A stretch of 64,000 bases of DNA from Gymnorhina tibicen (lineage: Eukaryota > Chordata > Aves > Passeriformes > Artamidae), in the NCBI GenBank assembly GCA_013399875.1, contig VXAZ01008276.1, positions 756,495 through 820,494 of the forward strand. Reading direction: 5' to 3'. The translations under genes and the position numbers were made by a program. The notes under the pieces are model-generated. The model was not told where the DNA came from. It saw only the letters and a program-made list of their open reading frames with translations, and searched no databases. Of this stretch, positions 51,801-64,000 are shown one piece after another. Position 1 is the first letter of the stretch. Each line of letters opens with the position of its first letter.

Positions 51801-54800
51801 TGTGAAGTTCTCACCACAGTGACCAGTACTCCTGGTGTATAAGGGACTAGAACAATGACAAATTTAAAGTAAGAGTAGGAATGAAACTTCTTCTGAAAAA
51901 TCAATCTTTGTCTCCCTAACAACTGGAATTTCCATAATTTTCCCCCTTTCCTCACAGCAATAGCATCAGATCTGCGCTTTTCTTTTTCAGTTAAAATTTA
52001 ATATAACGTAAAAATAATCTGTCACTCTGTTTTGAGAGAAAAGATTAGGATGTGTCCTCAGAGATAACTACCAGTTGATTTATTCCAAGAATATGTAAGG
52101 CTTATACAAAACTTGCAAATTGTTGCTAAAGCATATAGTGAGATACACTATCAAAACTAACCATGTGCTACCGAAAAAGGCTCAACTTCCACCTCCCATT
52201 TAGTGCAGCAATATCAATCAGCTACGTCACAAGAAACAAGCACTGCTAAGAGCTTTTGTAAAAAAAAGCTTAAATGGATCCCAGGAATTCCCTAAGTTTA
52301 TTAAAGTTAAGAATTCTAGTTCCCTTTATTTAACGAATGAATTATATTAAAACATATATTCCTACTTAAACTCTGTCTTGAATCTAAGAAAAGTCTTGGA
52401 AAGTCTTAAAGACGTGGAAATATGACCTGCTAATGATAGAATTTGTCTACATGTGTCTATATGTCAAAACACAGTTTTAAAAGAAATCCATACCAATAAT
52501 TCTCATTTTACTACTGCATTTATTCATACACAGCAGCCTTCAAAATGAGTCTTAAAATTCTTGGCAAAGACTGAAAATTTCTTAACTTTGTTCTAAAAGA
52601 ATGAAACATATACTTTTTGGAAATGTCTTATTTCTTTTAGTTGTCTCCTTTCTAAACACCTGAAACTCAGAGTTTTCTGAGGGAGTGTTGAGCGTTCCCT
52701 TTCTGAAGATGAGGTCCTACTTAAAAGTTCCCACTTGTCTGGTGCAGTAACTGGTGCATCTCCTAGCACAGAGGCACGTGTATGGTGTTTACAGCATTAT
52801 CAGCTGCCATGCTGAGAGTAGAACTGGCTGTACCATGTTCCTAAATAATACATTGTCTTTTGACTTATCTGAGAGTTGTAACAGGAAAAAAATTGTCTTT
52901 ACTTCCCATGTGAAAGGAGTACAATATTCAGTTCTTGGCAGACAATGAACAAGCCTGGATCAGTGTGTGAGAACAATTTTGTGATACATCAACACCAAAA
53001 CAGAGACAGCCTTTTAAGTTCACAGTCAAATTTAAGTATTCAATAAATGTGCCTTCAGAAATGTTGAGTATTACTTGCTAATGTTTTTGGATATATGATT
53101 CCCTTCATTCCCCATACTCTGATTAAAAATAGAGATCTACATTTTACAGTAAATCTGCAATGACAAGTTTGAGGATAAAGGATTCTCCTGACAGGCAAAA
53201 ATTCAAAACTGTTAATAAGACATGTCCTATAAAAGCATTGTGCTAGGTATTAGGTCTTGTTTGTTTATCACCACCTCCTGTGTAAATGTTTCTCAAGGGA
53301 TTTCCAGGCTCTTTGTGCATCTCTTTGCAGCAATTCTTCAGTTAATAGAATTTAATTTAAAAGAATTTAATTCCATATTGTAAATAAATGCCAAGCAGCA
53401 TTGAATAGTAACTTTTACTACTGTGCCTAGCTGGCCATTGCTTTCAGTAAATGTATTTTAGAAAAGAGCTGTCTGTGTGCCTGGCTGCCCTTAAAATCAC
53501 ACCATTTCTAGTTCACCTAAAACTTCAGATCCAAACATCCAACTTTCTCTAAATACTGAGGCCTGGCACACCACGTTTTTGGGGGGATCACCAAGGCTGA
53601 CCAAACTCACATTCTCAGCAAAAGCATCTCACTCAGCAGAAGCAGTCAAGATTTTGGTTCCTTCAGTATCCAATACTTAGTTTCAATATCACAGGCTAAG
53701 GCAGTGTATATGTTCACCAGAATATCCCATTAGGGATGTAGATGGGCAGTGGGATGAAAGGCTGTGCCTTGACTGTGCGTGACTATGGCTGTCTACCACA
53801 AAAAAACCAAAAACCTGGTTGGTAGAATATGATTCTGTGTTTATCTCAGCCCTTTAACAACTAGTTATAGACTGCTGAAAGACAGAACTTTATGACAGAG
53901 CAACCATAGTAGCAACATGATCTTGGCCAGGATTATAGCACTACTATTTCAGTAACAAAAATATTCTTTTCATTGTTCCCAAATCCTATAGCAGCATTCC
54001 CTGTGTTCAGCTGTGTTCAAATGGCTGCAGCAGAAAGGCACTGGAAAGAATGGTCTCCTGACAGCTGATCTGGGCAACGAGGCTGCAGTCAGCTGAGGCA
54101 AGGAGGAATGATCCTGTTGCCTGGTTAAGAGAATATTGTGCTGCATTGCTGAGTTCTGCTGTGCTCATGGAGAAGAGCATGAGGTAGTACATCTCCTTAC
54201 AGCCATTCCTTAGGAACTAGATTCAAACTAGAGCTCGATCTCTAGTGCTTCTCATTTATTCCTAAATTAAGGAAACACATCTTGGCTTTCCTTTCACCTT
54301 CACAGGGGCACACAAGGATTATCCTTCCTGAAACTTGGCTAGTCCATGAGACACGCTGAATGTACCAGCCAAAAGTGTGTGCACATATCTTCAGATGATC
54401 CATAATTCAGTACTTAGGAATTTTTATGAACCTTGTTAATTGTTTTGCTTGTATTCCTTTGAACACATTTTCCTGTCACCATATGTCAAGAAGAAGGAAA
54501 GTCAGTTTTGAAAAGAAGGTTTAGCTAAATGTTTTTTCCTGGCCTTGGCAGGTTCTCTCTTCTATAACTGTGTTCTTTTGGGTCATATTTCCCCTAGAGT
54601 CCTGGAAAACAGTTTAGTTCAAGTGAAGCATCTGTTATTTACTGTAGAAAACAGAATATTCAGCTGTAATTTGTGAGTGACCACAACATAGAGATGAACA
54701 GTGCAATTAAAGGCAGGATATTTTCAAGCATAGTTGTATTTCTGTGCACTTTGTACTGGTTATTATTTTGTTTTGTGTTTAGAATAGTCACAATCAGCCT

Positions 54801-57800
54801 AAGTGGTGTTCCCTCTCAGTAACAAATATAGCTCCGATAAACAAAGTTTGATCTGGTTTGCAGGGTCATATTGCTCTTTAGCCATGGTACAGTATGTGTT
54901 TAAAATCACACTGCAATAAACATGCCTGTTGAGAAGCCAATTTCAACCAAGTCTCTTCAGCCCACTGAGGTTTTTTTCATCTCAACACACTTTCAAGAGA
55001 GATCACACTGTCTTTGCCTGGAAAAGCATTTAATCCTAAAAAAACCCCTCTGAAATCCAGAAACAGCTGTAATTTAATGTAACAAGTCTAACCATAAATG
55101 CTGCAACTATTTTTAATATACTGCCCTTAGCTGGCCAGCTATCTGCTCCTGTGAACATCTACAGGACAGCCTTCTGCCTGACATCTTTTATACTGATGAT
55201 AGTTTGAATATTCCTGCACTACCACTAATGGCATATACGTAAGGAAACATGTTGCTGACCCCCAGGCTCTCCTCAGCATTAGGATATTACTGATCTATGT
55301 GCAGACTCTCAGGTCACAAAATCTACATTGCTGTTTAAAAGGTGATTTTCACAATTGTGAAGAACACCTTGAAAATTATTCTAGGAAAACTAAACTAACA
55401 AGAAAGTTTTGGTGTGCTCATGGACAGCCCAAAACAAAGGCTCAGAGTAGACACTGTCCCAGAGCTATTGAAGGAGCATTATCTTCAAGATACATCATTT
55501 TGCTGATGAGCTCCATCATTGTTCACACACAATATTCTGGGGACAATGGAAAAATAATAATTTGGGATTGACTTGGGAAACTGCATGGCTGCCAGTCATT
55601 GTCTGTCCACCCAGTAACCCACCTACCCAGCAGGGTGGGGAACAACTGGTCCAGGAACACAGTGGAAAAGGCAGAGTTCTGACTTCAGCTATTGGACATA
55701 GACCTACTATAAATAACTATCTGCAATTTCAAGTTTAGCTGAGCACATTAACGATCATTGTGTTTAAGCATTTGAATAACTTATATTGTAATGTATTGAT
55801 TACTTGGGACATGGGTCACAGAGAGCAGAAGATCAGATTCTGGTTTATCACTTTGTTCCCCTTGATCCCCTGTAGTAGCACAGACTAAAATATTCGGTTA
55901 GAAACGAGTCAAAGATCTTTTTTTAATATAAAAATACTGCTAGATGTGATACTTTTTCTTTGGTTGGTGGTCTTTGAAACCAGTTCTGGATCTGTGGGTA
56001 TTTAAGCACATCTGTGTAGTAACTAAAAGAAATAGCAAATGGTCAGGAGTTCCTGACTGAAGCCATATTAGAAAGGCATTCTACTTCAAACCCAGAGGTG
56101 TTCAACATCACACATGAAATTATCTTTGAGCAAAGAAAACATTTCTTGGGGCACACCCACACCGAAAGGGTTAACATGACAGCTGCTTTTGTAACAGTAG
56201 CTAGAGCACGATTAGCCTGGGAAATGCTATAAATCAAGAAACACTATAAAATTGGACATTAAATGTATTGGATGTTATTATAAAAAAAGAAATTGGATGA
56301 TTTCCTTTCATTTCTATCTGAAAATGAGAAATCATCCAGGTAATGAATCTCAGTGATCTCCTGAAATGCCTGTCATTTATTTGCAAGGTACTTCTCTGCA
56401 AAGATAAGGTGTGCATTTGATCTCTCACAGTTATTCACCACAGCATTTTGCCTGAATGGCACTAAGCAAGATCTATAAACATTTGTGCTTGATAACAAAA
56501 TAAAAGACTGAAATACAGAGGACTTGAGCTTCCTGACTGCAGCTGTGAAGGCAGTCCAGGGCAGATGTTGAATAGGAGACTTTGGATTGCAATTGTGACT
56601 CGTGCATGACTTGTACATGACTCCAGCTATCAACTCTGTTGGTCTTTATTGGCCAGAGGGGACTAATTTTGTGCACAGTCTCCTAACAGGGCAGACAGTT
56701 AAATCCCACCTCACACAGCTTGTATTTCTAGCTCCAAACAGCTATTGAAAACAGAAAAAGAAAGATATGAAAGATACATTTTTATTGCTAGAATATTTGA
56801 TACAGGAGAGAAGGAAAATTACACAACAATAAAAGATTCATGCCTTTCAGCTTACTAGCAACAAATGGTAAGATGAACTCTCCACAGCCCAAAAACCCTG
56901 AATAGTTTATAGATACTTCCAGAAAACTATAAATAAATCTATAATTTGGAATAGAATCCATCCAGCTGGATTTGTGTCAATTAAACTATTTAGTTTATTC
57001 TATTTTGAAATACTCTTGCTTTGATATGTCTGAGTATGCTAAAAAAAAAAGTTTTCTTCCATCTAATGCAATAATTTTTTCTCCCATTAAAACTTTTCTC
57101 TTTGTCATACAGAAGGTAGCTGCTACACAGCAGTCAACATTATGAAGCTCTTCAAATTACAAATAAAGAATCAAACAAACCTGTCTGGAAATAGTGCTAG
57201 GGAACATCTTAATTATTAGGAACTTTGGAATGAAACTGATGATTTATTGCTTTCTACCAAAATATCCCAAATTAATCTGGAGCTCTAACTAGTCTATCAG
57301 AATTAAATTGGTGAACGCATAAACCCAGTTTATTTCAAGCATATGTCAAAACTGTGCCATTTGAAGGTAAGGGAAAGGTACAGAAAAATAGTTTGAGCCT
57401 TTAAAAGTTTGAGATAAACCGGACTCTAGAAAAAATAAGGATCACATTTACTAAGGTGAATCTTATATTCCTGGTCTGTAAGTACCGGACAAGATACTGC
57501 TTAATTCTTTCTATTATTGGTCAAAGACCATTGCTTTCTGCAAAATAAGTGCTCTCAAAACTCACTGAACTTTCATATTTTAAGAACTGTGTGATACTGA
57601 CAGTTGGACTAAAAAACAGAAGGGCATGGAATTAATCGTTTCCACATTTGTTAATTTGCATAATTTCCAAAGTATATACATTCATCCTTCTCCTATTTTA
57701 CTTGACTAAGAATACTAGAATTTCTTCAGCAAGAAAATATGAAATGAATGGTTCATTTAGAAGGGATGAAAGTTTTCAGCATGACTTGAAATGAAATGTC

Positions 57801-59787
57801 AGTATGAAAAAAACCCAAAATTTTTCAAACTTTCTTGGGTTTTTTAAACTTTCCTGTGGTTTTCCTTCCTCCTATCAAATATTCCACAAAGTGCACAAGC
57901 ATTTCATTCTGTTTTTAAACTCCACATGAAGAAAAAAAACCCAAAGCATGCCCTGTGTCTTCCAACAAGAATAAAGGCGCTAACTGGGAAGACTTGGGGT
58001 TTTGTGCAACATACGGACTGTGATATAAATATTCTAACTAAACAATGGTGAACCTAAACAATAAAAACATTACTGGGTAGATCTGGGTTTGCAGAGGAAC
58101 TTTTGTGACAGAAGAGGACTGTGACTTCAAGCTTCATGAAACCTGCAGCTCTTGTGAAACAGTCCGCTGGAAATTCGGAACTTTGTGTTCTTTTTTAAAA
58201 TGTAGAGTGAAAGGATAGGTCTGGCACGCTTGATAACAAGCCTATCAAATTGTTCCAGAATTAGCTGAATGTGAAAAGTTAATTAAAACTGATATTAAGT
58301 AATCGAGGCTCTGTATGGCAGTCTGGGCTTTTAGCTTTTAATAAACAGATAATTACAGCATAATAGAGAGTTCACTTCTGTATAGTGAGTTATCAGAAAC
58401 AGCCCAACAGTGACTGGCTGGTCAGTACATCGATGAGCTTTAAATGAGAAAATTACCTCTTATCTCAGCAAGAAGTAGTTGATTTCAACGCCCTTAAAAG
58501 TATATTATGCTTCTGCATTTTTTACTTCTTCAAATAGATAAACCATTTTGTTATAATGACAAATAATAGATAAAGGAATCTTGAAAGCATACATAAAATT
58601 CTGGGTTTATAAATCCAAAATATTTTCTTTGTAAATAAATATAGAGAAAAGATGTTTAACAAAAGTTTATATTAGTGCTGTTTATGTAAAATACCCAAAC
58701 AGGAATCCTAAGAAACCACACTTTGCTGATCTAATCTTACGAGTAGACAAGGTGTTGTATAGGCTGACCTTGGAACTACCCACTTGCCTTTGCTACTCAC
58801 TTATTCAGGAGAACTAAGCCTGGTCGGGAATCACAGCGTAGGTTCAGGGAGTCTGCCTGCATCTTGATCTGGGTCTTAATCAGTCCCTGAGCTTTTGCGA
58901 TCTCCACCCCACAGGATTCCTACAAATGCCATGGCAGCTTGTTTCCCATCTAGACCCAGCAGGAGCAGCTGTGCTCTCCCTCTTGCCTGCTGCATCCACA
59001 AGCAGCATGGGTTTGATGGTTTGCTTCCTCTGCCTCACTCAACTTCTTCCACCCTTCTGGAAGAATTCTAGCCCAAACCTCGCCAATTCTGTGTGTGTAT
59101 GCATATGCATTATGAGGTGAGGAAAACAGAGAAGTTAGAAAATAATTTTAATTCACCAGAAAATGAGATAAAATTATTCTTTAGACTAGTGGCTAATGTG
59201 TTCACTAAGGAGGTACCAGCTTCTGTCCAAATAAGTGTTTCTGTTCCATTTAAAATTAGCTATCAACTAAAATAGTCATCTTCTGCAGAGTAAAGTTCAG
59301 AATCCAGGTCTTCCAGTACCATATTCAGTAGTCTACAGAAGAATGATTGCTCACATGCTTTCTGATCTAGTAACCCTTACATACACATATATTTGAATTT
59401 GAATTCTGTTTGCTCAACTTAATTCCAAAAGACAGTCTGCAGCCAATGTGCTTTCTTATTTATGCTCAATGTAATACTGGGAAAAGAAACATTGAATTCT
59501 CTGTCAGAGCATTTCTTTGTATTGCCTTATCACTTTGAAATCTAAGTCATAATAGATGTGTGCCACTTTGCTATCACTTACATTGAAAATCAGAATTATA
59601 AACAAGTGACAAGCTCCCCAAATTAGATTAAGCAAATGTCGACATAACTACAATTATGCCAATACATATATCTCAACTTGCATGTCCCAAGTTTATATTT
59701 TATATATTAAGATATATTTTAAGAAGTAAAATTATTTAATCTGTTCTTTGTTTCCCAAAAGAAGGGAAGAAGGCTCTTGCCCTTCCA

Positions 59788-59897
59788 GATGTAGATGTGG
59801 CACATGCTTTAGTTGTGGACTTGGCAGTGCTGGGTTAATGGTTGAACTCAACAATCATTTAGGTCTTTTCCAACCTAAATGATTCTGTGATTCTGTG
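59788..59897 (+). mobile_element. CR1 LINE 3' terminus
   Basis: This is the sense orientation of the CR1 end: GATGTGGCACATGCTTTAGT, GTGGACTTGGCAGTGCTGGG and GGTCTTTTCCAACCTAAATG, closing with two copies of the octamer TGATTCTG, the known terminal repeat of CR1. It is 5'-truncated to about 110 bases and has no reading frame. Confidence 0.9.
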
Positions 59898-62800
59898 GGG
59901 TGTTTTAGGCATTAGACTTGTTTTAGGACCTAGACTTGCCTTTCAGCTCTGAAGTTTACTGGCTCTGCTCAGTAAGGTAGGAACCTGAAGCCAATGCCAA
60001 AGTATCACATATTTATGAATACACTGACAGAAATATCACATTGCCTGAAGTCATTGGCCACGGAGAAGTACTTAGAACCCCAGGGAAGCTGTGTGGCAGT
60101 GGAGAAATGGGGACAGATCCTTAGCTGGTGCAGGCTGTCATAATGACATTCATTTATTTTCTTGGCCTGTAGGCAGAAGTATACTATGCTTTCAGAATCC
60201 CTGATTGAGGCAATTTCTCACTCTATTTTCTCACTTTGTCTCTTCTTAAACTCATGCAAGCTATTGCTTTCCTTTTCATCACTGCTATAATTCAGATGTT
60301 GGTTCATATTGCTGCACACAGCTGTTTATTCTTATTTTTACAAGAAGGCAGTGGGAATGGAGTCCCTTTCTTAACCATGCTGCAGCAAACACCTCCCAAC
60401 ACACTGCACAGCAACAGAAGAAGCTTAAATAAAACTATGAGACTTCATAGCACGCTCCCTGTCTCATCCTCCCAGAACTCCTTTTTCCCCTGCACTCATT
60501 TTAAACTTCAACTGGGTGCTTCAGGCTTTTTGCTCAAGCTGTATGTGGCTATAAAGGGAAGACGAAACAAAATTTAAATAAAAGACGCCAAAGACTAGAA
60601 ACTTTGAAGAGTGTTTTAAAATGTACTTGTGAAAAGATAGATTTTATTTCATTAAAATGAAAATGTTTTACCAGTGTTACCCAATTAATAAGTACTATTC
60701 AACAAAGGGGTGATTAACCCTCCTCCTGGGTGCTCATGAAAAGCTTGCAAAGAGTGATGCAGGCAGTATAAAAAAAACCATCAAAACAGCACATGTTTAT
60801 GAGAGAGCCCCCAGCAAACAAGGCAAAAATGCCAATTTGGTTCATTACCAAAAGAAAATTAGGGAATTTTTGACTTGAGATCAACAGAATTAGCAGAATT
60901 GAGAGGTCTGCAGCCACGGCTGAGTTGCTGACGCAAAAGGAAAAAGCCGACATTGACATCCGAAACCTTTGCTTTGCCGGAATAAGATGCTCAAATGCAA
61001 AACAAGTACCTGACATTTTCTCAATTCTCCTGAATACCATGTAACACAATGCAAATATATGCATACAAGTTGAATTTCACCTATGTTAGAGCATCAGACC
61101 TGAGCTTCTGGATCATTTACATTCCATTTAAGCTCTTTTTCTCTTCAAATAAATGAATTTATTGCCAAGTCATAAAAACAACATGGAACAGTATAAACAC
61201 TAGATAAAGGGAAGCATACTTTTCCAACACTTCTACAGTCACTCTGTCAAAAAGATTATTGTGTTTTAATTTATATTTGCTATCTCAGGTTTATATAGTC
61301 TATGTAGGTTTGGGGGTTTAAAAAATTAAATAAAATGGGTGTCTTTGAGTCATTATTTTATTCTGTGTTGCTGAGAAGCAAAGAGGTGTAAAAGAAATGA
61401 AAAGTTAAATTTTCCATTAAGCAGCATTTTATGATGCCTTCAGAAAAGACACTTCTGTTTATCCTGCTGTATTTAAAGTGACTTTAAAGTGTGTTTTGAC
61501 ACAAATGTGCACAGTTGTTTTTCTGCCATTTAAACAAAAGTGTAATAATTATTGGCACTGTACACATCAGACAATGAAAATTTTGGAAAAACTCTTCCAT
61601 TTCACTACCTAACATTATCCTGAGTCTGAACTCTTTTCCCTAGATGAGGAAACACAGAAACACATAGGAAAGATCCTATCAGATTATGCACTGCGGTGTC
61701 TCTGCCTATGAGCAGAGTGACCTCAGCTCTAGACACCCTTGTGCTTCACGGCGTTGAGAATTCAGAAATGCCATTTTGATTTAATCTTTGATTAAAAAAA
61801 AATAGTACAGCGTATCTTACATGGTATACAGGAGAATATACCTTCAACCTGCTTTGTACAGCCTTGGGTCAATCAATTCATACAAGTCCTTACTCTAATT
61901 CCCTGCTGTTCTGAGCATTTCAGACAGAACTCAGGTGAACATATTTCAAAGCAGGAATTAAATATGATCTTAAGCAATGCAGCTGATTTACAAATTGCTT
62001 GTGAAAAGAGTAGCCTAAATGGGCAGATGGGTGACAGCTTTCATGGCACCAGTTCTCAGCAGCAAAGCCAGAAGCATTTACTCAGCATGTTTTGGTTGTA
62101 ACCTGCATTAAGCTTGACCAGCGCTACTTTCCCCTTACAACGGCTCTGTGCACAACTGCTCCCAGTACCAGCTTCACATGATAAATTTCAAATGTCAGTG
62201 CAAGAGATGAAGTGCATGATATATTTTTCCCCATGCCGTGAGCCCAGGGAACTTAGAGTCGGTCATCTCATTATTTAGACTAATGCCTCAGGAGGATTTA
62301 ATGTTTTACTTTGGGTTAATCACATTAGCAATAATATAATGCATCTACCATGGCCTGGGCTTCTTTCCAATGCTGTACTGTTTATGTTCAAGGAAAATAA
62401 AGGAAGAGACACCTGAAGTGATTGAGAGAACAAACATTTTACTGCTCTAAAAATCACTGGTATAATTCACTGGAGGGAACTGTTATTTCTGAGCCAGAAA
62501 TTGACTAATCTCATCTATAGGATTTTGTCAAAATACATCTGCGTGCAGTTTCTTTTCCTCATACAGATCTTCTGTAAAATCAGTTCTCATTTTTCCTAGC
62601 TGACAAAGTTTATTAGTAGCCTAAGTAAGACACCAACAAAATGGCCTGATTCCATTTTTTTTTTTTGAAAGCTCTATTCATCTCCATGAAGTTCATAAAA
62701 GTATCAGCTAGGATATTTACTATGTGCAAAAAATGATATTTTTGGTAATGCAGTGGTTTTTCTGTCTTTTTGCATTAACTGAAAATGCATTTATAATAAT

Positions 62801-63145
62801 GTTCCAGGGATTTTTTATTAATACGTTTTTAATATTGTGTGCAGAGAATTTGATCTGTAAACTTCCTCACAGCATGGGGAGAGGCATGGTAACAATAATG
62901 AAATTCTTAAAGCACACGGAGACTGATCAATATTGTGGTTTGTGTACAGCCTCTTATTGAAAAGATGATACACAGATGCATACGCGTGCCTAAACCTCTC
63001 CATTTGCAACATCTTAAGTAAAAGCAAAAAAAGCACCTGCCATCACCAGTAGCTCCTTAAGACATGTAGGCTGGGATCAGTCCCAGTAGGTGTTATTGAA
63101 AATACAAGATCACTGACTTAAAGTAAGGGAAATCAAAACATACCT

Positions 63146-63162
63146 CCCCCCCCTTTTTTTTT
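63146..63162. repeat. C8T9 homopolymer pair
   Basis: Eight C bases are followed directly by nine T bases. It is a simple low-complexity site, prone to length error. Confidence 0.7.
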
Positions 63163-64000
63163 ATTCCCCCAAAACAGATAAAAATTTTGGATGGGAGGCA
63201 TCACAGTCACCTCATGACAACCTTACCACAATGTGCTGTGATTCAGTATTTCAAAAGCTCAACCTTTGCTGGGATTAACTGCGTTGGTCCTCAAAAGAAA
63301 TAACGTCACTACTACCAAAAAAGGGACCCAACCCCATCCTCTCTTTGAAGTCAATGCTGCAGCAATACTATAATATGATATCAAGGGATTCTCTTATTCT
63401 CTGAGTCCCAGTTCTCATCTGACATATAAAACTCAGGTGAAATCTAAATTGCAAAGTGACGCCTTGCTGAGAAAGTGATAATTGCCCTGTATATCTCAGC
63501 TACTACCATGCACACTTCTCATAGCTCAACTTCTCCTGAAGTCTTATAAAATTATTCAAGTCACATTATTTTTCATCTATTATTATTTTTCATTTTCTCT
63601 AATTTGAACACAGTATTCCTGAGTGATGTGACCCTTGTAACTACTTTTTTCTCCAGAGGTGTCTCCATCTCAACTAAGCCTGAACAGATTTTTTCCAATT
63701 TAAACAAAGCAAATTTTTAATAGTTTTATAATCTATTGATATCAAATAATCTACTGTTAGCATAAGAGTTTCATTTTAGAAGTCTTCTGGTAGCAGTTAT
63801 CCTGAAATTTTAGATTTACTGAGGGTTTGGGGTTTGTTTTTTCTCTGTAGCTAAGATAAAAAAAAAAATTCAAGAGGATTACAGTCCTTTCAAGCTTTCC
63901 CATCTTTTGCCCGTAAATCTATGTCTGATTGCTTACAAGTAATCACCTCCCTGCTCAGTAAGTGCAGTGTTACTGTGAGGGGCAGTGCCTATTAACTAAC

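Larger units (their letters stand above)
48607..64000 (+). other. SLC9A9: SLC9A9 intron (3' end outside window)
   Basis: More than 15 kb follows exon f without a recognisable coding exon; I looked for the start of the NHE9 cytosolic tail in all + frames and did not see it. Contents are an AATAAA at 48873-48878 close to the exon, a CR1 fragment at 59788-59897, an 11-bp inverted repeat near 57808-57845, a C8T9 run at 63146-63162, and blocks around 58205-58520, 60690-61080 and 62215-62400 that look like conserved non-coding sequence. Open frames here are short and featureless. Confidence 0.8.

Noticed and set aside
55299..55571. A 90-codon + strand open frame in the last intron, considered as the next SLC9A9 exon.
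   Set aside because: It does not contain the Val-Gly-Val-Asp start expected for the NHE9 tail exon and lacks a fitting acceptor and donor.
60714..61064. A 116-codon minus-strand open frame.
   Set aside because: It has no recognisable domain, no promoter or splice context and no codon pattern. It is better explained as open by chance within a possible non-coding element.
1..64000. tRNA, rRNA, microRNA-like hairpins, CRISPR arrays and bacterial-type operons.
   Set aside because: No supporting sequence was seen by eye; the window is vertebrate intronic DNA. Small RNAs could be missed without folding or covariance-model searches.

Overview
The window is vertebrate nuclear DNA, almost entirely intronic, and most likely avian. 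The evidence for a bird is three CR1 LINE 3'-end fragments with the usual avian sequence, plus a solo LTR of a family I recognise from bird genomes. There are no bacterial-type operons, RNA genes or CRISPR arrays. I recognise one gene: six consecutive internal coding exons on the + strand of SLC9A9, encoding NHE9, the endosomal Na+(K+)/H+ exchanger. Spliced together they give one uninterrupted frame of 237 whole codons, with a split codon at each end, covering the middle and later membrane-spanning part of the exchanger. The start codon, the exons with the Asn-Asp transport motif, the cytosolic tail and both UTRs lie outside the window.

Layout: 1-11273 intron (5' end outside the window); 11274-11412 exon a; 11413-12242 AT-AC minor-class (U12) intron; 12243-12348 exon b; 12349-21848 intron with a 345-bp solo LTR; 21849-21937 exon c; 21938-41040 a 19-kb intron with one CR1 fragment; 41041-41154 exon d; 41155-42950 a second minor-class intron, this one GT-AG, containing a G+C-rich island; 42951-43062 exon e; 43063-48452 intron with one CR1 fragment; 48453-48606 exon f; 48607-64000 the start of another long intron with one CR1 fragment. 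Exon phases match at every junction.

The most interesting signal is the splicing architecture. Two of the five complete introns carry near-perfect U12-type 5' splice sites and well-placed branch-point matches, one with AT-AC ends and one with GT-AG ends. The AT-AC intron ends in a TAGCAC tandem acceptor that could add a single in-frame histidine. Secondary points are a possible intronic polyadenylation site that would yield a tail-less NHE9, a G+C-rich LTR- or promoter-like island inside the second minor intron, and several intronic blocks that look like conserved non-coding DNA. I see no evidence of a wholly new gene system. Comparisons with human NHE9 and with repeat families are from memory, not from a search.
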